Part shown: positions 37,518 to 45,787 of the stretch, one piece after another
Position numbering within the stretch: the stretch's first letter is position 1
How the letters are laid out: each line of letters begins with the position of its first letter
DNA from: Defluviitalea saccharophila
GTDB taxonomy: Bacteria; Bacillota; Clostridia; Lachnospirales; Defluviitaleaceae
Direction: 5' to 3'
Assembly: GCF_038396635.1 (NCBI RefSeq)
Contig: NZ_CP121687.1
Coordinates: 2,170,001-2,234,000, forward strand
Length of the DNA stretch: 64,000 nt
The notes under the pieces: model-generated
Database searches by the model: none
What the model saw: the letters and a program-made list of their open reading frames with translations, nothing else
What the model was told of the DNA's origin: nothing
Position numbers and translations under genes: made by a program

Positions 37518-39347
37518 ATGTGCGGTATTGTAGGATATATTGGAGAACAAGAAGCATCACCAATACTGGTAGATGGCTTAAAGAAGCTAGAATATAGAGG
37601 ATATGATTCAGCAGGAATTGCTGTTTATAATGGTTCATGTATAGATGTTATGAAAACTAAAGGAAGACTTAAAGACCTTGAAGAAAAACTTGAAGGCAGA
37701 GCTGTAAAGGGAACTGCAGGGATAGGCCATACAAGATGGGCGACCCACGGAGCACCTTCTGATGAAAATTCCCATCCTCATTCCAATGGAGATGAAACAA
37801 TCTCTGTTGTTCATAATGGAATCATAGAAAACTATATGGAATTAAAAGAGGAATTAATCAGCAATGGTTATGTATTTTTATCTGAAACCGATACAGAAGT
37901 AGCCGTTCATCTTTTAGATTATTACTACAAAGGCGACCCCATCGATGCGGTAATTAAAGTAATGAATAAAATAGAAGGATCCTATGCTTTAGGAATTTTA
38001 TTTAAAGACTACCCAGATCAATTGATTGCTGTTAGAAAAGACAGTCCGCTTATTGTAGGATTGGGCAAGGGAGAAAATTATATTGCTTCCGATATACCGG
38101 CAATTCTTCAATATACCAGAGACGTATATTTCTTAGAAGATGGAGAACTAGCCATTTTAACAAGAGATGAAGTTAAGATTATCAATAAAGATAAAGAACA
38201 AGTGGATAAAGAAGTATTTAAAGTAACCTGGGATGTAGCTGCCGCAGAAAAGGGCGGTTATGATCACTTTATGTTAAAGGAAATCTTTGAGCAGGCTAAA
38301 GTAGTAAAAGATACTTTAATGCCAAGACTTCCAGAAGATCAAAACAGAATTGTTTTAGACGATATTAAACTGTCTAAAAAAGAGTTAGAGAATATTAATA
38401 AAATTTACATCGTTGCCTGTGGAACCGCATATTATGCAGGGATTGTAGGTAAATATCTCTTAGAAAGAATCGCAAGAGTACCTGTTGTTGCAGAAGTGGC
38501 TTCAGAATTCAGATACAGAGATCCTGTAATCGATGAAAACACCCTTATGATCGTGCTTTCACAATCCGGAGAAACAGCAGATACCTTAGCAGCCCTTCGT
38601 TTGGCAAAACAAGGGGGAGCAAGAGTTATTGCCATTGTTAACGTTGTTGGAAGCTCCATCGCAAGAGAGGCTGATGATATCCTTTATACCTGGGCAGGGC
38701 CAGAAATCGCAGTAGCTTCTACTAAGGCTTATTCTGCACAGCTTGCTGCCATGTATCTTCTAACTTGCCACATTGCTCTTGAGTTAGGCAGAATGAACGA
38801 AGAAGAGTTCAAAGAATTAAGAGATGAACTCTATCAATTGCCAAGAAAAGTGAATAGAGTATTAAATAAAGCAGAAAGAATCAAAAGATTAGCGGATAAA
38901 TATGTTAACTCTAAAAATGTATTCTATGTAGGTAGAGGCCTTGACTATATGGTATCTATGGAAGGCTCCCTTAAGCTTAAAGAAGTAGCTTATGTTCATA
39001 GTGAACCTTATGCGGCAGGAGAATTAAAACATGGTCCAATCGCATTAATTGAAGACACTACCCTTGTTGTAGGCATAGTAACTCAAGCAGAATTATACGA
39101 TAAAACAGTAAGCAATCTAAAAGAAGTAAAAGCAAGAAACGGTAAAGTCCTTGCCATCGCCGTTAAAGGCAATACAGAAATCGAAAAAGTGGTAGACGAT
39201 GTAATCTACATTCCACAAACCCATTGGATGTTCTCATCCATCCTGGCAAACATTCCTCAACAACTCTTTGCATATTACGTTTCAACAGCCTTAGGTCATG
39301 ACGTAGATAAACCAAGAAACTTAGCAAAGTCGGTAACTGTGGAATAA
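37518..39347 (+). CDS. glmS: Glutamine-fructose-6-phosphate aminotransferase (isomerizing)
   Basis: GlmS makes glucosamine-6-phosphate, the entry to amino-sugar synthesis. The class II amidotransferase domain starts MCGIVGYIG with nucleophile Cys2. Two SIS domains follow (SQSGETADTLAALRLAK and GRGLDYMVSMEGSLKLKE), and the tail KSVTVE is the conserved end. It has 609 residues. No glmS ribozyme fits in the 33-nt gap to glmM. The 3' end of glmS is the recognition site of Tn7-type TnsD proteins, and a Tn7-like end lies 25 nt beyond the stop codon. Confidence 0.98.
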   Translation: MCGIVGYIGEQEASPILVDGLKKLEYRGYDSAGIAVYNGSCIDVMKTKGRLKDLEEKLEGRAVKGTAGIGHTRWATHGAPSDENSHPHSNGDETISVVHNGIIENYMELKEELISNGYVFLSETDTEVAVHLLDYYYKGDPIDAVIKVMNKIEGSYALGILFKDYPDQLIAVRKDSPLIVGLGKGENYIASDIPAILQYTRDVYFLEDGELAILTRDEVKIINKDKEQVDKEVFKVTWDVAAAEKGGYDHFMLKEIFEQAKVVKDTLMPRLPEDQNRIVLDDIKLSKKELENINKIYIVACGTAYYAGIVGKYLLERIARVPVVAEVASEFRYRDPVIDENTLMIVLSQSGETADTLAALRLAKQGGARVIAIVNVVGSSIAREADDILYTWAGPEIAVASTKAYSAQLAAMYLLTCHIALELGRMNEEEFKELRDELYQLPRKVNRVLNKAERIKRLADKYVNSKNVFYVGRGLDYMVSMEGSLKLKEVAYVHSEPYAAGELKHGPIALIEDTTLVVGIVTQAELYDKTVSNLKEVKARNGKVLAIAVKGNTEIEKVVDDVIYIPQTHWMFSSILANIPQQLFAYYVSTALGHDVDKPRNLAKSVTVE

Positions 39348-39372
39348 TATGGACATAGCGTGAAAAATTTAT

Positions 39373-39824
39373 TGTATAATTCAAATAAAGTTCACTCCAT
39401 GAAAATAAAGTTCGCTCTATAAAAATAAAGTTCGTTCCAAAATCCCGTAGTCGAAGCAGGAAAAATCCTGAACGGCTGCGGGATTTACGTTTACAGAGGG
39501 AAGGGTTAAGGTGTAAGGAATAAGGCTAAAGACATTAATTTTAAAGGGATTGAAAACAATATATTGATTGAAATAAGACTGAAAAAGGACATTTGAAAAT
39601 GCAACCTTATACCTTTTTCCTTTCAACTTATCCCTATTAGGAACCGACTTTATTTTAAAAATTACTACAAGAATTAAGGAAGAAATGTTATTAAATGGAA
39701 TGAAAATATTGAATTTTAGAGCGGACTTTATTATCTGGAAGAGATTAGGAGAATAGGGTTAAGACTAGAAGGCATAAGGGTTTGAGGGAAAGTGGTTTGG
39801 AGCGGAGTTTATTTTAAATATACA
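39373..39824 (+). mobile_element. Tn7-like mini-element or paired ends in the glmS attachment site (copy A1)
   Basis: The left boundary is TGT (39373-39375), then 8 nt, then AATAAAGT at 39384, repeated at 39404 and 39424 (20-nt period). The right boundary holds three inverted sites, ACTTTATT at 39647 and 39725 and AGTTTATT at 39806, the last followed by 8 nt and ACA (39822-39824). Tn7 ends also read TGT-N8-AATAAAGT, with compact sites at the glmS-proximal end and dispersed sites at the other. Between the ends lies a terminator-like hairpin (39440-39486) but no gene. No matching 5-bp target duplication was found (TTTAT before, TAGTT after). Confidence 0.7.
39440..39486 (+). terminator. Terminator-like hairpin inside copy A1
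   Basis: AAATCCCGTAG at 39440-39450 pairs with CTGCGGGATTT at 39476-39486 (one G-T pair), enclosing a second hairpin CAGGA/TCCTG. It lies next to the three direct units, on the glmS side, so it may end glmS transcription. Related hairpins lie at 42374 and 61186. Confidence 0.7.
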
Positions 39825-39865
39825 TAGTTAGGGGTAAGGATTTTTAGGGATAAGGAATAAGGGGG

Positions 39866-39975
39866 GAGTTATATAATAATAAAGTTGACTCTGTGATAAT
39901 AAAGTCAGTTCTATGATAATAAAGACGGTTCCGCAATAATAAAGTTGGCTCTATAGAAATAATGTTATTCCCAAA
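39866..39975 (+). repeat. Five-unit 20-nt AATAAAGT array (copy B1)
   Basis: AATAAAGT starts at 39878, 39898, 39918 (AATAAAGA) and 39938, with a degenerate AATAATGT at 39958. The following 12 nt vary around a GNYTCTRTR theme. It lies 54 nt beyond copy A1, in direct orientation. The paralogue at 42820 has TGT 12 nt before the first unit; here the corresponding bases are GAG. It resembles an array of transposase-binding sites. Confidence 0.75.
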
Positions 39976-39994
39976 ATTAAATCTTCACGTTGAC

Positions 39995-40099
39995 GAGGGC
40001 ATTTAGGGTACGTTACGGGAATTTTGAATTGTGTAACTAATAAAAGTTGAGGGCATTTAGAGCACATTACGGGAAATTGAAGTACATTACAGGAATTTT
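39995..40099 (+). repeat. GAGGGCATTTAG...TTACGGGAA direct repeats
   Basis: GAGGGCATTTAG followed by a TACRTTACGGGAA-type ending occurs at 39995-40022 and 40049-40076, with a partial third copy (AAGTACATTACAGGAATTT) at 40080-40099. No coding role is evident. The rest of 40100-40425 is AT-rich with no gene; it holds a single AATAAAGTTATGT site at about 40295. Confidence 0.65.
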
Positions 40100-40425
40100 A
40101 TATTTCTTGATACAAGAATGAGAATAGAGTATATAAAATACAAGGGAAATGAGGATAAAAGAGAAAAGAAATTAGGACACGATTTATGTTTTATAAGAAC
40201 TTGGCATGTTTTTTCTGTTTCTAAAAATGATAAAGTGAAATATTTTCGAAACAGAAAGGTTATTTTATTGATGGTAAAATTCTATTAAGATGAAAATAAA
40301 GTTATGTAAAAGTTATTTATAATATTGCGTTTCTAGGTATTTTATATAAATTTAAACAGTACTTAATTTTTTGGTAATTTCAATGTATAATAACAATTAA
40401 AGGATTTGTATAAGGGGGGACTGGA

Positions 40426-40785
40426 TTGAAAAGACTTAAAAAATTGGGGATAATGCTTGTTATTATTTTAATTTTAACGGGTGTGTCCATAATTATTTCA
40501 ATGAGTAAATTTAACACACCGAATTTTATTAAGAGTGGAATGGGAATTGCTAAAATAATGTTAACTGATGCAGAAATTGTACAAATTCAACAGTATCCAC
40601 AAGTTTATTTGGCTAAACCAGATAATGCACAGCAGACATTGATTAATTTTATGGAGCAGAGAGGATATAAATATTTAGAGGATGAACGAATGGCTTCTAT
40701 ATTAGTATTTGGAAATGAAACATCTAAAAATTATATTGAGTTTTCTGTTAATGGTTATTACTCAAAATGGGTATTTAGGGAGTAG
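40426..40785 (+). CDS. Small membrane-anchored hypothetical protein
   Basis: This 119-residue protein has an N-terminal transmembrane helix or signal anchor (LGIMLVIILILTGVSIIISM) and a soluble extracytoplasmic part of about 90 residues ending SVNGYYSKWVFRE. There is no lipobox. TTG 40426 follows GGGGGGA at 40414-40420. No family was recognised. It is the first gene of the accessory island. Confidence 0.65.
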   Translation: MKRLKKLGIMLVIILILTGVSIIISMSKFNTPNFIKSGMGIAKIMLTDAEIVQIQQYPQVYLAKPDNAQQTLINFMEQRGYKYLEDERMASILVFGNETSKNYIEFSVNGYYSKWVFRE

Positions 40786-40946
40786 TAAAAAATATAAGTA
40801 CTAACAGAAATTTCATTGAAATAAATTAGATATTCATTACAAATAAAGTTCATAATGTGATGATATTACTTATAGTCGTAGCATTAATTTGTTATACTAC
40901 ATCATTAATTTATTGCATAAAAATGGATTTAAGTAGAGGTGATACC

Positions 40947-41303
40947 GTGGCAAAGCATGAGTTTGGAATAATAGATTCTTTTGAAGAAAACAAATGGTAT
41001 AGTAAATATGAACCTGAAAAATATAATTGTATTTCTGTTAGTGACGAATTAATTGAAGAATTAATTATAAAGTGTAATGAAGAATTAATGGCAATTAAAA
41101 CATATTTTCAGGTTACAACCCAGCCAGGCACTGGATTAGATTATTGCGGTGTAACGCTTATCCCTCCAGAATCCCTTAAACAATTTAGAGGGGTTATTAT
41201 CAAGGCAAATATCCACTATCAATCGCAGGAACTTAAATTGCTTATTGAAAAGGTATCTAGTGCAATTAGTGAAAATAAATACTTAATTCACTATGGAATA
41301 TAG
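40947..41303 (+). CDS. Hypothetical protein paired with DUF6438 gene (copy 1)
   Basis: This soluble 118-residue protein (MAKHEFGIIDSFEENKWYS...) is 89% identical by eye to the protein at 52269-52625. The start is GTG 40947 behind AGAGGTGATA; both copies share GGTGATA followed by a non-ATG start and GCAAAGCATGAG, which decides it over a longer reading from 40857. The conserved block QPGTGLDYCGVTLIPPESL is the best-looking motif. It lies 49 nt upstream of a DUF6438 gene in copies 1 and 2. Function unknown; the paired, duplicated arrangement is compatible with an effector-immunity pair, but nothing proves that. Confidence 0.72.
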   Translation: MAKHEFGIIDSFEENKWYSKYEPEKYNCISVSDELIEELIIKCNEELMAIKTYFQVTTQPGTGLDYCGVTLIPPESLKQFRGVIIKANIHYQSQELKLLIEKVSSAISENKYLIHYGI

Positions 41304-41352
41304 CATTTTTTAATATAAGAATACGAATAGACAGGTGAATAGGGGGACTATC

Positions 41353-41958
41353 ATGTTTGAATACATAAAATTGCAAAGGACAATGTGTTTTGGGACTTGC
41401 CCCGTTTATAGTGTAACAGTGGATAATGAGGGCAATGTAAATTATAGTGGAGAAATGTTTGTATATAAGAGCGGAGAGCATCATTGGAAGATACCAATGA
41501 AAAAAGTAGAACAATTAAATGGCTTGATTGAGGATTTTGGGTTTAAGTCTTTTATATATGAACCAGGGAATGAGTTCATTACCGACCAGCCTTCTTGTAT
41601 TACCACAATAAAATATTCAGATGGAGAAACTAAAGAAATTAATCACTATTACGGACATGTTTTGATAGATGATAGCCTGACAGCATTTGAAAATAAGATA
41701 GAGAGAATAATAGGCACTAAAAAATATGTAAATCCAAAATTGTACATATACCTAGTTGAAGAAAAAATTTCAGAGTCATCAATCAGATACATGGTTATTT
41801 CTGCTTCGGAAAAAGAAGCAATATCTTTAGTGGAAAAAGAATGTACTAGACAAGAAGCATTAAAATGGAAAGCCATGAAGATTGGTGTTGCTATAGATGA
41901 TTATTATGAACCGTTAATACTTATGAGAGATTTTAAAGTACGTAATGGGAATTTATAG
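41353..41958 (+). CDS. DUF6438 domain-containing protein (copy 1)
   Basis: The 201-residue protein has the DUF6438 signature at its N-terminus (LQRTMCFGTCPVYSVTVDNEG, then NVNYSGEMFV), with two conserved cysteines in CFGTC. A second domain covers about residues 115-201. There is no signal peptide. ATG 41353 follows AGGGGGA. It is 97% identical by eye to 57551-58156, and the 120 nt after the stop codon are also shared. A 40-codon truncated copy lies at 52674. The function of DUF6438 is unknown. Confidence 0.82.
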   Translation: MFEYIKLQRTMCFGTCPVYSVTVDNEGNVNYSGEMFVYKSGEHHWKIPMKKVEQLNGLIEDFGFKSFIYEPGNEFITDQPSCITTIKYSDGETKEINHYYGHVLIDDSLTAFENKIERIIGTKKYVNPKLYIYLVEEKISESSIRYMVISASEKEAISLVEKECTRQEALKWKAMKIGVAIDDYYEPLILMRDFKVRNGNL

Positions 41959-42139
41959 GCAGATATGAAAATTAGGAGAAAAATATGGTATAATATAAAG
42001 AGACATATAAAAGCCAAGGTGCGCCAACACCTTGACTTTAGGAATGTTTTTAACTAAATAGGGCTATTAGGATTTTTTAAAATGCTTTGGAGATTTAGCG
42101 GTCTTTCCAAGGCATTTTTTCTTAATGGGCTATATAAGT

Positions 42140-42306
42140 TTAGTCTTGTTCTTTCAAAAAAACTTCTTCTAAGCAAATATCAAGCCCATCAAAAATTTGA
42201 GATGCAGCACAATCACTACCTTTGTAAATAGCAGCCTGTTTATACTCATCTTCTTCTAATATATACACTTCAATAGTTTTAAGTTTTGGATTTACCATCC
42301 AATATT
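42140..42306 (-). pseudogene. Truncated Uma2-family endonuclease (C-terminal 55 residues)
   Basis: On the minus strand the frame reads YKYWMVNPKLKTIEVYILEE, DEYKQAAIYKGSDCAAS, then QIFDGLDICLEEVFLKEQD and a stop at 42140-42142. This matches the end of Uma2 (DUF820, PD-(D/E)XK fold) proteins. Homology stops at the TGT end of copy A2 at 42307. The N-terminal 130 or so residues are not found on the other side, so the gene was cut by insertion and rearrangement. Confidence 0.75.
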
Positions 42307-42779
42307 TGTATAATTCAAATAAAGTTTACTCCATTAAAATAAAGTTCGCTCCATAAAAATAAAGTCCGTTCCAAAATCCCGTAGCAGATGCATGAGAAAT
42401 CTTCATTTGCTGCGGGGTTTGTTTTTTGGAAGGAAAAGGGACTGAAAGGGTTAAGGTATAAGGGATAAGACTGAAGGTATTGATTTTAAAGGGATTAAGA
42501 GTATTATATATTGATACCTGAATCAAAAAAGAATAGAAAAAGCACATGAGAAGATGCAACCTTATACCTTTTTCCTTTCACCTTATCCCTATTTGGAACC
42601 GACTTTATTTTAAAAATCGTTACAAAAATTAAGGAATAAATGTTATTAAATGGAATGAAAATATTGAATTTTAGAGCGGACTTTATTATATGGAAGAGAT
42701 TAGGAGAATAGGGTTAAGGCGAGAAGGGATAAGGGGTTGAGGGTGTGGGGGCTGGAGCGGAGTTTATTTTAAATATACA
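42307..42779 (+). mobile_element. Tn7-like mini-element or paired ends (copy A2)
   Basis: This is a diverged repeat of copy A1. TGT at 42307-42309 is followed by N8 and AATAAAGT at 42318, 42338 and 42358. Inverted ACTTTATT sites lie at 42602 and 42680, and AGTTTATT at 42761 is followed by N8 and ACA at 42777-42779. The site spacings (20, 20; 78, 81) are identical to A1. A hairpin with T run lies at 42374-42432 (GTAGCAGATG pairs with CATTTGCTGC). No gene is inside. The 5' end truncates a Uma2 gene. Confidence 0.7.
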
Positions 42780-42819
42780 TAGTTAGGGGTAAGGATTTTT
42801 AGGATAAGGAATAAGGGGC

Positions 42820-42931
42820 TGTATATAAAATAATAAAGTATGCTCTGTGATAATAAAGTTAGTTCTATAATAATAAAGTCGATTCTGTAATAATAAAGTT
42901 GGCTCTATAAGAATAAAGTTAGTTCTTTAAA
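42820..42931 (+). repeat. Five-unit 20-nt AATAAAGT array (copy B2)
   Basis: TGT at 42820-42822 is followed by 9 nt and AATAAAGT at 42832, then 42852, 42872, 42892 and 42912, an exact 20-nt period. It lies 40 nt beyond copy A2, as B1 does beyond A1. It may be the outer end of a further Tn7-like element whose cargo begins with the LysE gene. Confidence 0.75.
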
Positions 42932-43090
42932 GAGAATGATGCTGTTAGTGCTTTCATAAACGGTAAGATTTTATTAAAATAAAAATTAATTAAATTGAAA
43001 TTTATTGTTATTATATTTATGTGCATGGATACTAAAAATAGAGCCGATTTTGATAGTAAAGTATTTTGATAATATGAGGGGTTAATTAAC

Positions 43091-43738
43091 ATGGTTTTGT
43101 GGGGAATTTTTGTTAGTGCTTTTTTAATAGGCTTTTCAGGAGCAATGATGCCTGGGCCTATGCTGGGGGTCACGATTGACGGCAGTCTTAAAAAAGGGTG
43201 GACAGCAGGACCTTTGACAGTATTAGGACACGGAATCCTGGAACTTATATTAATTATCATCATGACATTCGGGCTTAAAGATTTCTTCTCTAATCCGACA
43301 GTTGCAGGATTTATCGGATTATTTGGTGGTGCTTTTCTTGCATGGATGGGGTATGGAATGATAAAGTCCAGTATAAATAAGTCGGTTTCTTTAGAGAATC
43401 AAGGAGCAGGGAATAGTGCAGGCATGAGAAATCTTGTATTGGCGGGAGCACTTGTAAGCGCTACTAATCCCTACTTCATTCTCTGGTGGGCGTCAACGGG
43501 GATGGAATCAATACGCCAGTCTTATACTTCAGGTTTAATTGGTGTATTTTTCTTTTTCATCGGACATGTTTTATCCGACTTTGTATGGTATTCAGCAATT
43601 TCCACGGCATTTTCCAGAGGCAAGAAACTGATAAGTGATGTAGTGTATCGCTGGATTATTTTGTTGTTAGGTATATTTATTACAGCATTTTCAATCTATT
43701 CTATAAGCAGCGGATGGAAGATGCTTCAAACTCTATGA
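43091..43738 (+). CDS. LysE/RhtB family exporter
   Basis: This 215-residue inner-membrane protein has six hydrophobic helices. It opens with the LysE family pattern FLIGFSGAMMPGPMLGVTIDGSLKKGW, where the GPM segment near residue 25 corresponds to the conserved G-P-G/M turn. TNPYFILWWASTG is a second family block. Such proteins export amino acids or related metabolites; the substrate is not predictable. GAGGGG precedes the ATG by 11 nt. It is the first gene after array B2. Confidence 0.85.
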   Translation: MVLWGIFVSAFLIGFSGAMMPGPMLGVTIDGSLKKGWTAGPLTVLGHGILELILIIIMTFGLKDFFSNPTVAGFIGLFGGAFLAWMGYGMIKSSINKSVSLENQGAGNSAGMRNLVLAGALVSATNPYFILWWASTGMESIRQSYTSGLIGVFFFFIGHVLSDFVWYSAISTAFSRGKKLISDVVYRWIILLLGIFITAFSIYSISSGWKMLQTL

Positions 43739-43816
43739 TATAATTTTATATGGATAAGATGAAAAAAAGTTATTACCTCGTAATAGATTTAAAATTTAAA
43801 CTGGAGGTCAAACTCT

Positions 43817-44662
43817 ATGAAATCAATGCTTTTTGAAATTAACAAGAAAAAATGGTTGACGCTATTTTTAGTAGCATTATCAGCAACAATATTTAGATTA
43901 ATACTGCAGGCTTTTATCCCTTCAAGCGGTAGTAATCCTTTTCCTCCGAGTGCAATCGTCAAAGCAGGATTATTAATCCCCTCTTTTACGATTTATGCAC
44001 TAATAACCTATTTTTTATTAGCGGTAGTATTCGTTATAATACAGGGTCGTCTACCAGGAACAAAGATTAAAAAAGGTTTAATGTTCGGTTTTTTATTCTG
44101 CATGATGTGGTGTATATACTTATTTGAGCCTTTACCTCACGTTTCAAGCACATCACTGACCGAACTTTTTGCTTATCCAATAGTGGATGGAATATCACTT
44201 GTATTTTTAGGATTGCTGTTAGGAAAATTCGTTGCTGTAGATTCTCAATTGTCAGGGAAAGTATACATTAATCTTAACATTGTACCGTTAATGGCAATAC
44301 CTGTATGTTTCCTGGTACTGAGAGTATTTTGTTATAGTATAGTTCATATTTATTCCTCTTTTACTGCCAATCCGTTAGGAACAATGATATGGGCAGTTGC
44401 ATCAGGTATCTGGATAGGGGTTTTGTATTTATTTCTTGGACAAGGCATTAAGATAGAATCTCCGATGGTGAAATCACTATTTTTTGGCATTATAGTCTTC
44501 GGAATTAACCTTTTTCTTTTCAATTTTTTCATTACTTTGGTGTTCGAATCAGATATTGCTGATTTAGTCATAAGAACTATGGCAGACATCATATCTGTAA
44601 CGATAGGAGTCTATATTTATGAGAAAGTTCATTTCCTCATGATTTTGGCTCACAGCAAATAG
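43817..44662 (+). CDS. Polytopic membrane protein of unknown function
   Basis: This 281-residue protein has about seven or eight transmembrane helices and very little soluble sequence. Helices include WLTLFLVALSATIFRLIL, FTIYALITYFLLAVVFVII and SLFFGIIVFGINLFLFNFFI. GGAGG lies upstream of ATG 43817. It is not clearly related to known transporters. The 165-nt gap after it (44663-44827) holds an AATAAAGT-like site, ATAAAGTTATGT, near 44783 but no gene. Confidence 0.68.
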   Translation: MKSMLFEINKKKWLTLFLVALSATIFRLILQAFIPSSGSNPFPPSAIVKAGLLIPSFTIYALITYFLLAVVFVIIQGRLPGTKIKKGLMFGFLFCMMWCIYLFEPLPHVSSTSLTELFAYPIVDGISLVFLGLLLGKFVAVDSQLSGKVYINLNIVPLMAIPVCFLVLRVFCYSIVHIYSSFTANPLGTMIWAVASGIWIGVLYLFLGQGIKIESPMVKSLFFGIIVFGINLFLFNFFITLVFESDIADLVIRTMADIISVTIGVYIYEKVHFLMILAHSK

Positions 44663-44827
44663 TAAGTATTCAGAAAATGCAAATAGTTAATATCAATGTA
44701 AAATTTTATGCCGCCACAAGATAAGGAAGAACTAAATTGAAAGAACTTATAAATAAGCAATAAAAAAGGTTTTCTATAAAATATAAAGTTATGTTTAAAA
44801 TGCATTTCAGTAAAGGAGATAGGCGAA

Positions 44828-45088
44828 ATGATTAAATTAAGCGATATGCCGAATATAGGCAAAGAATTAGAAAAGCAATTAAAAAAAGCAGGAGTGGAAA
44901 CGCCTGGACAGTTAATAGAATTAGGAAGTAAAGAAGCATTTCTGCGGATTAGAACTATTGATAGTAGTGCTTGCATAAACAGGTTGTATGCCTTTGAAGG
45001 TGCTATACGAAATATAAGATGGCATTATTTATCACAGGATATCAAGGATGAATTGAAAGCATTTTATTTATCGTTAAATGTCAAATAA
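44828..45088 (+). CDS. TfoX/Sxy family C-terminal domain protein
   Basis: The 86-residue protein is a stand-alone TfoX C-terminal domain (helix-hairpin-helix-like). It begins LSDMPNIGKELEKQLKKAGVETPGQL and has GSKEAFLRIRTID and CINRLYAFEGAIRNIRWHYL. In gamma-proteobacteria the full TfoX promotes competence; single C-terminal domains in Firmicutes have no established role. AAAGGAG precedes the ATG. Confidence 0.85.
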   Translation: MIKLSDMPNIGKELEKQLKKAGVETPGQLIELGSKEAFLRIRTIDSSACINRLYAFEGAIRNIRWHYLSQDIKDELKAFYLSLNVK

Positions 45089-45184
45089 TAAAATGCTGGA
45101 AATTTTTTAAGATTTATTGATTACAAATGATGATATTGGATTAAGTGATTCTCCAATTCAATTTATTAGAAGGGGTAGATAATT

Positions 45185-45622
45185 TTGCTTTTTAGCAGTA
45201 AACAGGTTAGCAGGGGCAGGAAAATAGTAAATGCAGGTATAATTATTTTAATTTTTCTTTTACTTACAGATATTGCTTTAAGTTTAGTATATAACGGTAT
45301 CAAAGGATTAACGAGAAAAACATTTATTAGCGGAATAATTCTATTTAACATATTTTTGTACTGTAAAGGCAACAGGATAGCATTTATAATAACAATGTTT
45401 TTACTTTCAGGAGTTTATATTTTTATCTTTGGTTTACTGCCTGCTTATTTGGTTTTGGGATTACTGCGTGTGTTAAATGTCCTGGATTCTTTTGGCGGTG
45501 CTTTATATTTAGTTGTCCCAGCCATAATTATCACAGCAGTAAGTATTTTGATATTTAAAACGGAATTTTATGATGATGTTTTGGCTTTTAAAACTTGCTG
45601 GCTGGAAAAAATAAAAAATTGA
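45185..45622 (+). CDS. Small polytopic membrane protein, unknown
   Basis: This 145-residue protein has about four transmembrane helices (NAGIIILIFLLLTDIALSLV, FISGIILFNIFLYC, FIITMFLLSGVYIFIFGLL and ALYLVVPAIIITAVSILIF). TTG 45185 follows AAGGGG. No family was recognised. Confidence 0.62.
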   Translation: MLFSSKQVSRGRKIVNAGIIILIFLLLTDIALSLVYNGIKGLTRKTFISGIILFNIFLYCKGNRIAFIITMFLLSGVYIFIFGLLPAYLVLGLLRVLNVLDSFGGALYLVVPAIIITAVSILIFKTEFYDDVLAFKTCWLEKIKN

Positions 45623-45658
45623 ATTAGTATATTAAAGAAGAAAAATTAGAGTCAAGGT

Positions 45659-45787
45659 ATGGTGGATATCTTAGACAGCAAAAGAAGCAGGGAAAATGGA
45701 ACAGAGTGCATTTTATGCATGGAATGTGTGAAAAGTTGTCCTAAAGGTGCTGTTTACTTTAAACAGGATAAAAAGGTGTTAAATTAA
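45659..45787 (+). pseudogene. 4Fe-4S ferredoxin fragment (42 codons)
   Basis: A short frame encodes GTECILCMECVKSCPKGAVYF, a complete C-x2-C-x2-C-x3-CP cluster motif, then stops. There is no convincing ribosome site before ATG 45659. The motif resembles the C-terminal cluster of NapH-like or other membrane-linked ferredoxin proteins, so a remnant is more likely than an intact 42-residue ferredoxin. Confidence 0.5.

Noticed and set aside
39866..39975. CRISPR array
   Set aside because: The period is only 20 nt with an 8-11-nt conserved core and partly conserved flanks. There are no spacer-length unique segments and no cas genes; binding-site arrays explain it better.
40857..40946. N-terminal transmembrane extension of the 118-residue protein
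   Set aside because: Copy 2 shows no similar extension, and both copies share a ribosome site just before the GTG or TTG at MAKHEF.
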